Source: Apostichopus parvimensis
Lineage: Eukaryota; Echinodermata; Holothuroidea; Aspidochirotida; Stichopodidae
NCBI GenBank assembly: GCA_000934455.1
Contig: KN883758.1
Coordinates: 115,943 to 179,942 of the forward strand
DNA length: 64,000 nucleotides
Direction: 5' to 3'
Both the position numbers and the translations under genes were made by a program. This document shows, piece by piece, positions 11,327 through 26,300 of the stretch. The notes below the pieces were generated by a model. The model was given only the letters and a program-made list of their open reading frames with translations, had not been told where the DNA came from and ran no database searches. The number at the start of each line of letters is the position of its first letter. Positions within the stretch are counted from its first letter, which is position 1.

Positions 11327-14300
11327 CTGCGTTTAAAGAGAAATGATAAAGTACTTGATCACTCACAAATTAAATACTTTAAAATTATAGCATATGATTA
11401 ACGTATTGTTTTCTAGGTGATTATGAGGTCAGTGCTCAGTTATCATCCTTTAGTTTGTTATTTTTAACTGTCATCGAATGTGATAGTCAATTCGTTAAAG
11501 TTACAGATGCAATCTTAATATTTTCATGATTGGTGGATTGCTCTTAACGTATCAGATATGAATCGGTTGTGCATGAGCACTAGTATTGTTGAACGACATA
11601 CATGTTGTTACACATTTTGCGTATATAACTTTTTACCACTGATAATGATTCTTGCAAAGTCCCTATCAGGAAACTGTCCATTGCCAATGCAATCATGTGG
11701 ATATGAGGTACACTGACAATATAATTCAATTCACTTCCATCGTACATATGTCTCTTAATTGTATAAAGTTATGTACATATCTAGTGCAAGCGACATTCCA
11801 CGTACCATGTTTCATGTTATGTTTTAGCAAAGTTATTTTGTTCTACCAAACTTTTTAACTCTATGCTCAAGAAACAAAAGGCAATCAGAATACCAGTATA
11901 GAAATTTAAATATAATCAATGTAGGTTTCATTTAATTATTCAGTCACTGTTATTCTAAACAATTCTGACCTAAACTATAATTATATTTATCTGTAGAAGA
12001 ACAAAACTAACGTAGTATACTAACTACTACAAAGGATATCAGTTAACAAGTATTGTTCCTATCATGGTGATATTTAGTCGTCCTTGATGATTACACAAAC
12101 GTTTGAACATTCTGGTAATAGTTCACTTTATTTTTTATTCTTTAAAAAAATTGAAATTAATTTTTAATAAGTCAACCACGAAAGCTAGATACAACCTTTA
12201 TTATATCATACATCCCTTTTTGCGCAGCTTTCTGACCCATTTCCTGTTATTGTTTATTCAATTTCTTTTTGCATAAATCCTTTTAATTTTCTCTGCCTTG
12301 TGTCAGTATGTTCATTTGGAAAGAAAATGTACTGGGGTTTGAAACCATTGAAAAATTGTAGCTACACCAGTGACAATTTTTCAGTTATGGGCAGTAAGTA
12401 CTAATGTTTTATTATGTTTTGAGTTTAAAAGTGATGTGAGCTAAATTTGTTAAATTTATATTAGTAAAATAAACATGAAATCAATTTTGATTTTTTAATT
12501 TTGTAATGATTTTTGAACTCTCAATAGTTATTTGATAACAAAAAAGTATTCCACCATTATTTGCATGATGTTACAGCGCCACCATGTTTGCTGTTAGCTA
12601 CTTGTTGTATTATGCAGCTATTCCCAGTGGGAAGTGTTCAAAGACTAAAAGAGATTGTTTAGAATACTCACCAACCAATCACCTGTTCTAAAATCCATTA
12701 TGTAACCGATACTATCAGGTCCAAGTGGAATCCACTCAAGGAAGAAGGTATTAACTGATAATTCAANNNNNNNNNNNNNNNNNNNNNNNNNNNNNNNNNN
12801 NNNNNNNNNNNNNNNNNNNNNNNNNNNNNNNNNNNNNNNNNNNNNNNNNNNNNNNNNNNNNNNNNNNNNNNNNNNNNNNNNNNNNNNNNNNNNNNNNNNN
12901 NNNNNNNNNNNNNNNNNNNNNNNNNNNNNNNNNNNNNNNNNNNNNNNNNNNNNNNNNNNNNNNNNNNNNNNNNNNNNNNNNNNNNNNNNNNNNNNNNNNN
13001 NNNNNNNNNNNNNNNNNNNNNNNNNNNNNNNNNNNNNNNNNNNNNNNNNNNNNNNNNNNNNNNNNNNNNNNNNNNNNNNNNNNNNNNNNNNNNNNNNNNN
13101 NNNNNNNNNNNNNNNNNNNNNNNNNNNNNNNNNNNNNNNNNNNNNNNNNNNNNNNNNNNNNNNNNNNNNNNNNNNNNNNNNNNNNNNNNNNNNNNNNNNN
13201 NNNNNNNNNNNNNNNNNNNNNNNNNNNNNNNNNNNNNNNNNTAACAACGCTTAGAAAGAACATGGCTCTCACGAACAGTTGGCAAAATTAAGATACAAGA
13301 ACAGAAAGAAGGAGGATACAACTGAAGAAGGGCGGTTGCCCGAAATATTATATAACTTTTTTGTTGTCTCAACATTACAGTTGGCATGAATTTATTAGGT
13401 TATTATACTTGTTCTGTTCTTTTTACGCAATTATTGCAAGATAAAGTAAACCATGATTCATTGGCACAATGACATATATAGATCATATCAACTCTCAAAC
13501 GAATATATCCAGTAAATATTTTTTTTTGGGGGGGGGGGTTAGATCAGTCTAACTTACACCGCAGTTGTCATTCTATCTACTACCAATGAAAGATATTACT
13601 AAAAGGAAAATACAATGAATGGCCTATAATATAGATTTCTGTACTGTGGAAGTTTTACTTAATTAACTAAATTATTTACGAATGGTATTTTTTTCTTGTT
13701 TTTTGATCTGTACAATTGTTCATGATTTATATTGTTTCATAAGTAGCTGACTTCCGTCAGTTAAATATGTTCATCGCATACAGTCAACACTGGAATATAA
13801 AACAACGACATGTACTTAACATATTAGCTGTTGAACTTTACCCTGTAATCCGGATCGTTGTGATTGGACTATGACAGTAATACTTAAACCGATCGATCAA
13901 TCAATTATTGTTTTATGAGTGATACCTTTGATAGCCGTTGATAGCCAATCCGAAGGAATAGATCTAGGTAGTAGACAGCTGAAGAAACTAAAGAACAATG
14001 AGAAAAATACAGCAAGAAAAATATATGAGAATGAACAAATTGTAACAATTTCAAATATATTTATACTAAATGTATCCCTAAACCCTGTAAATAATTAATG
14101 ATGTGAAGAAAGTCGAATGTGTTTCTGGTCTTTCTAAGTCAAGTCAATACACTCTAAACAAACAAAGTGATGGCGACATAATTTATTTTTAAAACGTGTC
14201 ATGTGCGTCAACTTGTTGAGATACTATAATATCTTGAAGATGGCATTCTGAACTTTTTCGAGAAAACACTTATAAAAATTATGACGTTAAATAAATTCGA

Positions 14301-17300
14301 CATGGATTATGAAGCACTATTTCAATTAACACGTGATCTAAAGTTTGGAACTAACACATGACGGCAATAGTGTATGTAACAAAGATTTGCGAATTAATTA
14401 TTTTAAATAGTTTCTTAAGCGACACTTGCTAACATTTGGTAATATTTTGTTACGTCTACGAAAGAAACAACGCTAAACGGCATCGAAAACTGAAACATTG
14501 CAATAACGAGGCTGATATTAAACTAAAGAAAACTCAGACTACGAAAACATTCATAGTCTGACTAGGAACATACTTTCATCTGAGCAACATCATTATCTGC
14601 AACCCCCACACAGCACACAATCAACCACATACATTTGGCAAGCTATGTCCGCCTATGACTCATGAAAAAGTACACACATAAATCATTACGTTCTTTTAAA
14701 GTTAAAAATGTAAGATTCAAAGCCGGAAGCCGGACCCCGTCGCGTGTCTAAGTGTTGTAAAGTTAGTATCACATACATGCAGTACAGTATTAAGTAGATT
14801 TTATAGAAAATCTACCGCTGAAAGGAATGTTAACACACTCTTAATTAATATACATTAATGTTAAACATTGAGGTAACTAGTATTGCCACTTTACGGAGTA
14901 CGTCAACCAATTGAACTATTATAAAGTAATGAAGAGTCGCTGTCCAAACAATTGTTTTATTGTAGTACAAATGCTTTATGCATTCCAAAATTATTAATTC
15001 CCGCATTGCAGATGAGTCTTTCTTGTTGGTGGGGGGTGAGGATATACATAAAAAACATATTCATTCACATTTCACTGCTCTTGAGACGGAATTCCGGTTG
15101 TATGTAAAAATCCGGTGCATACCTAACAATAACTTCCGATTGATACTTGGGGAACTATTGTTACTAGTTGACACAATAAGAAATTATCAATAATAACAAT
15201 AATAATCACTGAATGAAACGACATATTAAGATGTATTATATGACTGTGATATACAAATAAACTTATTTTGCACTTGGATATATTGATTTGCATTAAGCCC
15301 CTATTAGAAATTCATTAAAAAAAACACGACACGAGAAAATACACATCCCGACTTGTAGCTATACAGTTAATATCGCAATTACCTAAACAATTATTTTGTA
15401 AATATATATTCTGATCACCTTATCAAAGTTTCCAAGTTCAACGATAGGTATTTATCAGTGAGAAAGGAATAGTCTTTGGTTGTAATATCTCCCACTTTTA
15501 AAACAATCCCTGATTATTGTCAACATTTTTCTTACCGTCACTTCACCTTCGTTATTTTATTGACCTTCATTTCCCGTAATTGTATGTAACATGAGAAGAT
15601 TAGTACTGATGATTCTTAGAGCGGCTTGTTGCGTTGAGTTTGTTTGTTTGTTTTTTTCATTTAATTACTACTTCATACTGGCATAAAATAAACCAAATGA
15701 ATTGCTCACATTTTAGGTCTCATTTCCAATAAGGAAAAGAAAATCGAAAATTTTGAAGAATTCCATTTTGGAATTTCAATATTGACAACTGTAATTAGTT
15801 AGTGGAAAAATGTGGAACAAACATTTTGATATGCATATTGTACGTTAATAAAGGGGTTCCGATGAATCGTATTATAGTGGCGTTACATTGCAGCATAATT
15901 TGGTTCGAAACCACTTTTTGAAGGTTGAACTGTGCTCGGTTTAAGCTGCCTGATTTCGATCTAGATCAAGATGTTGTTGACACTGGATATTTGATCGGGA
16001 GCCAAATGATTTTATCCAAGCAACGTGTCCGGGGATGCCCTAACTAAGGACTATGAGGTTACAGAGTACGGTTCCTAACTAAGGACTTTGTATGTATAGT
16101 TTCCGTCATGATATATGACAAAGAATGTTCCATTATTGAATGGGTGTCCTTGTAATCGTTAACGTTGATTACATATTTTAATATACTTACGTCAGTTTAT
16201 TTAGTCGCTGTGACTGCTGTACATACACCAATATATCAATCATCTCCTCTGGTGTCATTACCTTGTCGTCCCCTTTTGTTATGTTCATTAGTTGTACTGA
16301 TGACAGCCCTGAAAGTCGTAGACCTGATCTTAGGATGACGTCACTTTTATCTATGTGACTAAATGACTTGTATAGGTGTAAGGTACGGATAGGAATCTGA
16401 TGGAATGAAAGAAATTAATGATGCCGATATCATTTATGTATTTAATTAAGTAGAACGGATAATGTGAATGTAAATGTTTTGATATTGAAACTAAGAAAAA
16501 AAGATATGATGGAGTTACCGGTATAAAAGATGAAGATATTGTCTGAGTTTACAGTTCAAAAACATGGAGATGTAAGGTATTAATTTGAGTGAGAAATAGA
16601 ATATAAACAATTGAATTGTGTTCAGTTATCAATATTATTAAATTTCTAACACAACACAAGTAACAATTTACCTATAACATTCATACAAATGAGTATTATA
16701 AACTTATGGAGATTTAGTAATAAGTTCAAAATGAAATTAAATTTTAAATTACACTTGCCTTACTATATGACGTAACAAGTGCATATAATAGCAGTACCTA
16801 AAACAGCATAATTGCATTCACTACTAGCTATCAATATAACCAATAGGACATATGCGACACAATGAATACAGTAAATCATCTTAAATATCCAACCATCTCA
16901 AGTTAATATCGATGGTTCCCAATGTCATACTCCAATGACGTCATAGCTACAATACTGGATGTCAAAACACTGCCTCAATAATTTATGTCACCATCGGGAA
17001 TTCCTCACCAGGAATTCTTGAAGTTAGTTTGAGGTGTACATAAGATTATATTAACTAAGTTCATCACGGGTTGTACTTCATACATACTACACGATGCAGA
17101 ACGTGTCAATATGTGCAAAAACGAAAAACAAAATTTAAAGTGCTGTTTATTACTTTTCAATTAACTAAGTATGCTACTTGAAATAAATTAACAAAGCGAT
17201 CTGCAAAATACTTTGCGAGTTTGAAATCAGACTACCATCAGAATATAGTAAACTAACGACAAAAAAATGCATCATTATAATTGGTAAATTAGTAGGTAAA

Positions 17301-20300
17301 TTAAGCTTAACCACAATGATCGGGACTTGTGTTTCTTGAAAGATAGGAGACTGTTATCTGTCTTGTTGAGCAAAGGGAAGGGCCTCAATTCTTTCACTGT
17401 GCTTGCAATAGGTCTACTGGTTGAGATCATATGGAGATAATGTACTACGACTCGCTTGACCACTGTTGGACTATCGCTGTGATGCACGAACCGTGGGGAA
17501 AAACTCGAGCAATCCTTGAGAAATTGTCTACATGAAATTGATAATTTAAATTTACATTTGCTCATATATTGCAAATATGAAACTGTGAGCAGACATCAGT
17601 TCATTGTAGACTGTTTTCAATATACACATAAATTGAAAACCGGGAATCAGGGAAACAAAACAAATCTGAATTTACACTTATTCTGTTATTTTTTTAGTCA
17701 GTCGATGAAACTATGCGAAAAATTAGAAAAATTTGTTATAGTTAAAATTTCCTTCTTCAATATAATTGCATCTAAACGTAAATATTAATGCATCAGTTTG
17801 ATGACCAGCAAATTATTTGCAGAATTGGATTCTTTTATTTTTCAATAATACCATAGGTATGTACAAGTAGACGGTGGCTCTATGGTTAAGCTGACGTATG
17901 TATACGTATTGTACAGTTAGATATAATTATATATTACACTGACTTACGTCACGACTTGATGCCTTCCCAAGGAGCTCTATGGTTGACCTCTGTTGTGACT
18001 CACTGTCGCTCTCAGCAATAATCACGGGATCTGAACACAGCTTAGTGATACTATCGACGTCATCAGCCTAACAATTAAAACGAACGCAATAAAATAAATG
18101 ATAAATTGTTCATGTACTCCCACGATGAACCTTGACCTTCCCATCATACAATTATTGTATAAAGTCAATATAAATATAATACATTGGGATTTGTTTCAGT
18201 TTATTTCTATATTGAACAATGATAATGATTAGCACAAGGATATTAACGGTTACTATCTTCACTGAAGAATCACGAATTATTTGTCTGTTTATACTATTCT
18301 CACTTCTATGACTTCAAAATTGGACTGTAGCTTACTTTAGATACAAGGAATGGTAGAGTGCATCATATAAGATGTAGTAGTCCATCAGTTAATTTTGCAA
18401 AATAATATGTAAAACTAGTACGAAACCCGTGGTTTCACTGTGTATCATAGCCATGTACACTTACCTTAATCCACTGCCCAGAACAGAGATCCAAACAATT
18501 GCCAGAAGTTGGTGAGAAGACTGTGTAGGAGAGATAGATCTGTACATGTTGGAGAATGTTTATATCTTTATGTATTCTAAACAAAAACCTGGAGTGACAC
18601 TGATATCAAAGATAGATTTTTAATGAACTTGCTATGGTCAAAATGGTCCCAAAATGTGGTTACTATGACAACAATACATCACACAAAACAGAGAAGTAAA
18701 CGAATTAAAACATCTTTGTTATTTTATTTGTTATAAATGTTTGTCAATCTTTGCTAAACTAAACAACGATCAGCGGACCAGCTAGGGGGATGGGAATTCT
18801 CCAGATGTTATACAAAAGATTAATATTTGACCTAACTTAACTCTTGTTTCATTAAGTTCGAACATATTTGTATATATCATCATTCTGTGACAAGATATTA
18901 TCACAACATGACTGTTGATTTTGTTTATTTTGATACATTTTTAGTTGTTGTTATAGTTACATACCACCAGAGCCTAAATGAACCTAACTTGATCATAATA
19001 ATTAACGTCATAAATACTAAAGGATAACAATATTTCTTTATTATCTTATGTAATAGTGGTTTAACTAAATAATCGCATATGGGAGAATGATGTCATGCCA
19101 ACTGAACTGCACCCACTTTTTTTTGGCACGACAAGTCCCTACGGGTAAAAGAACCACTGCATGGTCGGAAATAATTGACTTCACCAATCGCTTCATAACT
19201 CGCCAGAAATGTTACAACGGTAAATAGTTTCATATGTGACTTTGAAAAAAACATATTTGAGACCAATGTGACTAGCAAATCTAAAGTAGGCTCCTTGAGT
19301 AAGTATTGTCTGCCCTGCATATGCTAGGCTACGGAGTGTATTGACCTGGTTAGGTCTCGTTAACGGATATTGCTGTACTATGCCTCGGCTAGTGTGAATC
19401 AAGTTTGTTGCTTACGGCAACATATTGACCATACAAAATGAATATACCTACGGTAGCCTGTCTATTCCTAGGCAACATATTATATAGTAGAGTGTGATTG
19501 TGTGAATCTTTATAAATTGCAAATTAGGATTGTAATATTGTTAGAGAAGGTAAACTAACTAATAGGTTAGACATTACGACTATCTTCACCTTTTTGAAAT
19601 GTTATTTACATGCCTTGTCTTGTGTGAGTTATCCCCATGTGACTTGGTTTAATATTATACCTCAAACCTGTAAAAATAACAGTCATGAATGTGTGCCTCT
19701 ATGTTAATTCCTGTATCCTATGAATACAGGGTGTTGTAAGTGGAGCATTTTCATGCATCTTTTTACAGTCATTAATAGGTCCTTATGCAACTAGAAAAAC
19801 TTAGACTAAATATTTCGTAGTTTCAATCCTTTTTATGCTTACGGTGTACGTGGGATAAACCAAGAAATGGATTGGGTTTATATTGTTATTGTGTTTGCTT
19901 TTAACCTTGTTTGAATTGACATTGAGCTTATACACTAAGGGCAGGGGCAACATGCGGAACTAATTATGTATATATCCTGCAGTACTGACATCTATCAGAC
20001 AATTTCAGATTTTCTAAGTTGTTAATTCATGTTAAGGCACCTTTTATTCATGATAGTCCTAGCATAGCTTGTTAGTGAAAATTAGGATTGTTTATTTAGG
20101 AAAATTATGTAATATTGTAGCCGGCTTTCCAGTAAAATACGTCGACAACAAAGACAGAATTTTCAGTTGGTAAACACAACGAATGTCAGGGGTTAAATAT
20201 ATTTTTGTCTGCAACTTCAAAAGATGGTACAAGTTTCGTTATAAAGTGTTCCTTTTTTGGGCCTTACAAACAAATCTCACGCTTTTTGATGTAATTCACT

Positions 20301-23300
20301 CCTTCAAAACTCAACCATTCACTGTGTCAGAATTCCCCCTGTATAGTTATTTGGTTAAACTAGATCATGTTATGTTGTGCGTCAGGTATAAAAAAAACTT
20401 ACCAGTATATAAAGCAAAACGTAATCAATATTTTTATAGGTTGAATGATTGAGTAATTATAGTATAAATTGGTAGCTGGTAGATAGTTTTTACGACATCA
20501 CTCGAACAGAAAAATAACAGAGCATATTACGCACACATTAACATTATAGTGTTTTCTCTTCAATTTTATTGACTGATTATTTGGTAGAAACAGCCCGACA
20601 CGGAAATCTTGCCAGTGCGATATCCACACTTCATTTATACATGTCGTTGATTTTAAAATTACCTTTAAACTTCGATGTCTTTAAACTGATTGGAATAGAA
20701 TTTGGATGGATTGATTCTGGTAGTGGGCAGTTGCGAAACCTGAAAGTAAGTGGAAGAAATGTCTAGTTCATTTAATTTTCATAATATCAATCATTCTCCT
20801 ATAGCAAAGTTAGACCGGTGTTCCAGCGATATGTTTAGTAAGTGTTTTGAGTGCATTTGAATGAAGCCGGGTGCCGACGGAATAGCATCCATAATCGAGC
20901 CTGTTAAATAAAGCCCCGCAATGTCGATTGGGTCATCCGTGTACCAGGTCAAAGATTTCTGATATCAAGTATGTAGATATTTCATGTATCTAACACTATT
21001 AGTAATACCTACCAGAGTTCACGTAGATCCTTTGATTGTTCTGCATATAGTAATAAACCTATAACATCTTCCTCTGCCAATTCTCTTCCTACCTCTGTGG
21101 TTACTCCTATCTTGACTACTGTAGAAAGATTGCTCAAAGAAAGACCAGAACGGAGGACGATGTTATCCTTATCAGCTTTGCTGAAAGTTTCAAGCATATA
21201 AAGATCAACAATTGGGATCTGTGGAAAAACAAAGGAAAGAAAAATTAATTATACATGAAATTAATAAAAACGAAATGACATAACGATATATGTATTACAT
21301 AATTGTAATTGTTTCATGGATTAATTATATCTTTATTTACATTTACGCTAAGCCATATCAGTGAGATTTTATGAAAATTTTAGCATTGTTAATCATTTTT
21401 CTGCCAACACATCTAGCGGTAGTAGTTGATTATCTTTTCTTTCTTATTTCCTATAAAAGTGTCAAAATACACTTGTCACCCATATTTTCATATATATGGA
21501 ATATCAATTATGTGCAAATTTTCTTTTCCACATATTTGTTTAATTAATCGGGGTTGTAAGTTGATTGCATGGTTGTGTCGACGTAGTTGTCGTTAAATGA
21601 TTACCTAAGTCTTATTGTGTGGGCGAGCACATGTACTGGTGTGCCAATAGTTTTAACTGAGGGCTACATTTGACGCTTGTGTCGACCTATTCTTGTTTAA
21701 TATGTTGTAATTAGATAAATTTCTTTTCTATGTATTTTATTTCACATTTCCACATAACATGTGTTAATAGGGGTCTAAGATAAGGGGTGGAGGTTAGGAT
21801 CGGTTGCCTCAAGTTCGATATGAAGGTCATTCATTAAAAACATATGTCAACATTACAATCTGCATTTAATTTCACAGCGTAGAAATTGTCTGGAGTTGTT
21901 GCTTATTAATTTTTGATTGGTTCCTCTGTCCAGGGCAGTGCACAAATAAGCCTTTATAATTTAAAGAAAAGTTATGGACTATTCATGACTCAAAGTCGTG
22001 AGCGTTAAGAGTTTGATAATAACCATTAAACAGAATATGTATTTAAGGTAGTAACAAATAATGTATATTTGAAAGGGATACGAAATGTGAGACCACAGAG
22101 GATGTTTGGTTATGGTATAAATAGTTCATTCAGGATTTCAAGAATTAAAATCTTCCATGAGTAATTAGGGTAGAAATGGTCAGAGACGAATGGAGGATTA
22201 ATAAAAAGAGGGCCTTAACTGTGTTCATTGAAGTCGGCTCCTTGAAGGGGGGTTTGACGCATTTGAGGAATATGTAGACTATATATCAGGTCTTTATAGG
22301 TATCCTATTAAGGAAAGATATTGCTAAACAATATTTTGTGCCAGGTGCAAATGGGGAAGATATTCCCGTAGTAATGGTTCAATTGCCTTTGCTGAATTCA
22401 CCGGTTGAACTATTCTCCCGGTCGCGGGGAGCGGGGATTTCCCCCCTCCCCCACCAACCCCCACCCACACCCACCGCCTTGCCGTTGCGCCCGCCACTGA
22501 ATAGTTGATTTTTATGAAATCCTCGCGATGTCTCGTTCTTCTTTGATGGATATTAAATTGTTTCCTCTTGATATTAGTTGGCATTATTTGTTAGTAAAGT
22601 ATGCAAAGATTTTGGACAGTCAATCAATAATATTGAATCATTTTACATTTAAATCGACCATGTTTGGCAATAAGTCGACGTCATATCACGTAAATTTCTA
22701 CTCAACGTATTTGTTTAGTACGGCGATACATTTTATAACATTTCTTTTTTGTCTGGTTCAACCTGAAGCAGTGAGGAAACTTGACCAATTAACTTTAAAA
22801 AAAAGGAAAACTATAAAGCCTCTGTGAAGATCACTCATTAAGATACAGTATATGTATGGTATTTACTTCATACACGTGCACCTTGTCCCGTTTATCTACA
22901 CCCAAGCACTTGAATCGATATTGTAATCAAAGATATACTAAGTAATGTTTGACAGTTTGCGTGCGTGGTCGAGACAGAGGTGGGGGTGGAGGGGCAAGAG
23001 AGGATGAAATGGAGGGATGACATCAATCAATATTATTTATCCAAACCAAAACAGAAATATTAAAAGCTGGTGAGGTTATGTTACTTTGAGCTGTTGGCAA
23101 AAATAGCAGCCCGAGGACTCGAAATTTTAAGCAAACTATAGCATATGCAAGATGTATAGATAGTGATACGAGGAACTAAAGCCACTTTTATATTATTGTC
23201 TCCGTGTATTGATGACGGGAACTGACATTTTTTGCGGTAAAAAAATGTTCACAAAGATTCCTTTGTTACGCTACTGCTTACCTTTTGGATTGAGAAAGTA

Positions 23301-26300
23301 ATTTGTCCAACATAGGACGAATATGTAATGAACTGAGTCTTTTAACAAAACAACAGTTTTAGCAAAGAAAGGAATTTGTCACAACGCTCTTATGGTGGGT
23401 CGCGACAAGCCCCCACCCCTGTCTATCTCTCCTCGCCACAATTGTGGCGTCACTTATTCTAGTAAAAAGTGCCCCTTGACCTCTTTGTATCATAAATGTG
23501 TCATTTCATCACCACCTGCTTATTCATTATAAAATTGAAAGCACGGTGAAACATGAATTGGTTATTGACATGATATCCAGAACAAATACGGCTAATATAC
23601 TTCAGCCCAGTTAAATAATCTAAGCCCATCTGAACACCGTTAAACCTCTATCACGAAACTGTCGTCTCTCGTACATTCAAAGCATTATTGAGTGCTTATG
23701 TGTAAGACAGTGTAAATGATGAAGCTATTATATAACTGACCGTAGAAACAGGTTTGCCAGTTTGACCGTTAACTAGCCTAAAACACGAATTTTGACATTT
23801 TATTATTTTCAATTGCCTTGACAGTTAAACAGCAGGTGAAACAACTGATTTAAGATGTAACCATTGACTTCACACAGTAAAATACCACCCACCGTCTCAC
23901 ATTAACCCTCCTGGCTCTCTACTTTGGAAAAAAAGATCCACAACCATACGTCGTACTTCACCCTTAATTACAATGTAGCCTCAACCTTCATTCGTAATGG
24001 TATCTGGGTGTATCCTGTGTCTGTCTAAATTCACCGTAATATACTCATGTTTAATGCACGTAACACGTATTTCCGACTATACGGAAGCACCCAGGCCCAT
24101 GTGTAGGCTAGAGCACTTAGAGGCCGTTCCCCTATCCCCTCCCCCTGCAGACTACTGTGCCCATTCTCCACTTGGCAAAATATCTCTAATTTGACCGGTT
24201 GTGTCAAGCAAAAACTGGCAACCCTGGGTACTGCTGCATATGTATGTTTGAAATATTGATTGGTTAGGCCTAAACAAGTTGGACACGGAGATGTATGCTA
24301 CATAAGTAGTATGATGTTAGAGGAAAATCATAAAAAGCATCGTCATTAATACTAAATGCATCTATTAAATATGCAAAATGAACAAAATGTCATTGAGTAC
24401 TAACACTTCACGCAGTCAGTGGAATGTGAAAATAACATACCCTGATCAAGTGTTCTCATTTGAAGAAAACAAATACTTCGACCAGTTAGGAGGGTGGGCT
24501 TCTTTACGGTTTTCTTAAACACGGCTTATTCGCAGAGGCAGTCGTAAGGGATGGGGTTGGAACCCTGTTAACATTAATTTGACAGGGTCACGGTGAGCAT
24601 TCTCCTTGTATTTCCATTTCATACTTATTTTTGCCATGGAGGTATTATAATCATAATAGCCTTCTCAAAATCTAGTAGCTGTTTTCTTAGGCCACGGCAG
24701 GGGAGCTGTCCCTGAGATTTACACTTAAGGTAGTCCTGCGATAATGTGGATAAGTGTTAAGGAAAAGTGACGGATTCACATCCAATAACTATAACGAAAT
24801 CCCATGAAGAAGCCATCATGTTATGACAAAAACAGATACACATATCAATACTAGAGGGAATTAATAGATAATGTTTCGATAATGTTCAATTTAATTTGGT
24901 TGTCGGTGAAGAGACGTCTGTGCTAGGCTCAGACCTCTCCCACTAGATGTGGTCTATGAACCATTTAGTCAGATACATCACTGCTAGTGTTTTGTGTGCT
25001 TACTTACTACACGATATTAGACATAGCATAATGTTCATAAACAACAGACAATAAATGATATCAATGCAATGATTGGGATCGTGGATGCGTCGGATTTATA
25101 GCAGGTAATCACATATTACAATATAAACACGGTTTTAACATAAAAAACCGATAAACTAGAACAGTCGATAATAAGATAAGTTGTTTCCATTGTTGATATT
25201 TTCCATTTGCTTTTATTTGATCTATAAACACAATCTAGACACACCCATTGGCTTAGAAGGAAGCAGCAATACATAGATAATGTAATGTATAAATGTCGAA
25301 AGCCTTACTTACATCATATTTAGATGCAATGTCCAAGAGCTGAATAGATGATCTTTGAATCAGCTTGTTGTCATCATAACGGAGGAAAAACACACTCGAG
25401 CAGATATCTCTGACATTTTTCTTGATGTCATCATCTATCTCTCCAGCTTGTTCCAGGATGCAGAGTATGGCAAACTGATCACCGTCTTTTCTTCCCTTCA
25501 AGTATTTTATTATCTTGCTTCCAACTTTAGCGTCAATCCCACAGCTAAATCGATACAGGTATTGAAGATCGAATGGATCTATTTTATCAAGAATTTTCTT
25601 CACCTCAGTTGCATTTCTAGCAGCAGCAATTTTAACTACCAATGCAAAAGATGCAAAATATTCACAGAACAGCTTGTGAAAGAACCTTGCTTCGGTCTTC
25701 GTCCGTATGCGTTTAGCTGGAGTCATTACATGTGTGACGTCAGCTACTTCTTCCTCTACTAAGATACCAACTGAAATATAGTGATCATAAAACCCTTGAC
25801 CAAGTCGTTTACCGAGTTTCTCCTTACCCCATGATAGCTGTTGGTTTTCGTTACTGAGGCCCTCCAATGCTACATTACTCAGTTCAATATGCTCAATTTC
25901 ATACTCACTCATGTGCTTCTTTGTGTTCTTATCCAGGGATTTATTTCTCATGTGATCATGGAAACACTTTATCATGTAGCGAAAGAATTCTGTAACCGAC
26001 TTCAATGTTTGAAAATATTCCTTTTCGTGAGTCATGTGAGCAAACATAACAAAGAAGATAGGAACCTGACATAAGTCGTCAAGTATCGGGTTAGCTTTTA
26101 AAGCGCGCTTAATGTCCTCAACAATCTCTTCGTTACCTCCAGCAACAGCCTTACGAATGTACTGATCACGTGCTTTCTCGTCAAATCCAACTAACCTCAG
26201 TCGCTTAGAATTATATCTGTCATAGTCCTTTGGAAGATATCTGGTTGTTAAGGATACGTCAAAATCCTTAAACAGATCATTTGAAATAATTCGGTCTACG

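Larger units (their letters stand above)
239..24240. repeat. Segmental duplication, copy A
   Basis: Direct repeat of the segment from 39172 to the window end. It starts at the shared TTCCATTCAGATACAGACAA and contains the 3' ten exons of gene A, its introns and its 3' flank. Order is collinear throughout. Breaks are the 947-4125 transposon, the 10906-11207 tandem copy and 14310-16040, all copy-A-only, plus the copy-B-only insertions listed separately. The true right edge cannot be seen, because the copies still match at the window end (A 24.2 kb, B 63.9 kb). Confidence 0.92.

Noticed and set aside
12645-13387. Long minus-strand frames of 169-229 codons
   Set aside because: They run through the 475-N gap. 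Only the 12754-12672 part is supported as an exon.
22324-22584. 86-codon minus frame with a glycine-rich stretch
   Set aside because: Falls on the GC-rich short repeat. The glycine run is a translated G-run.
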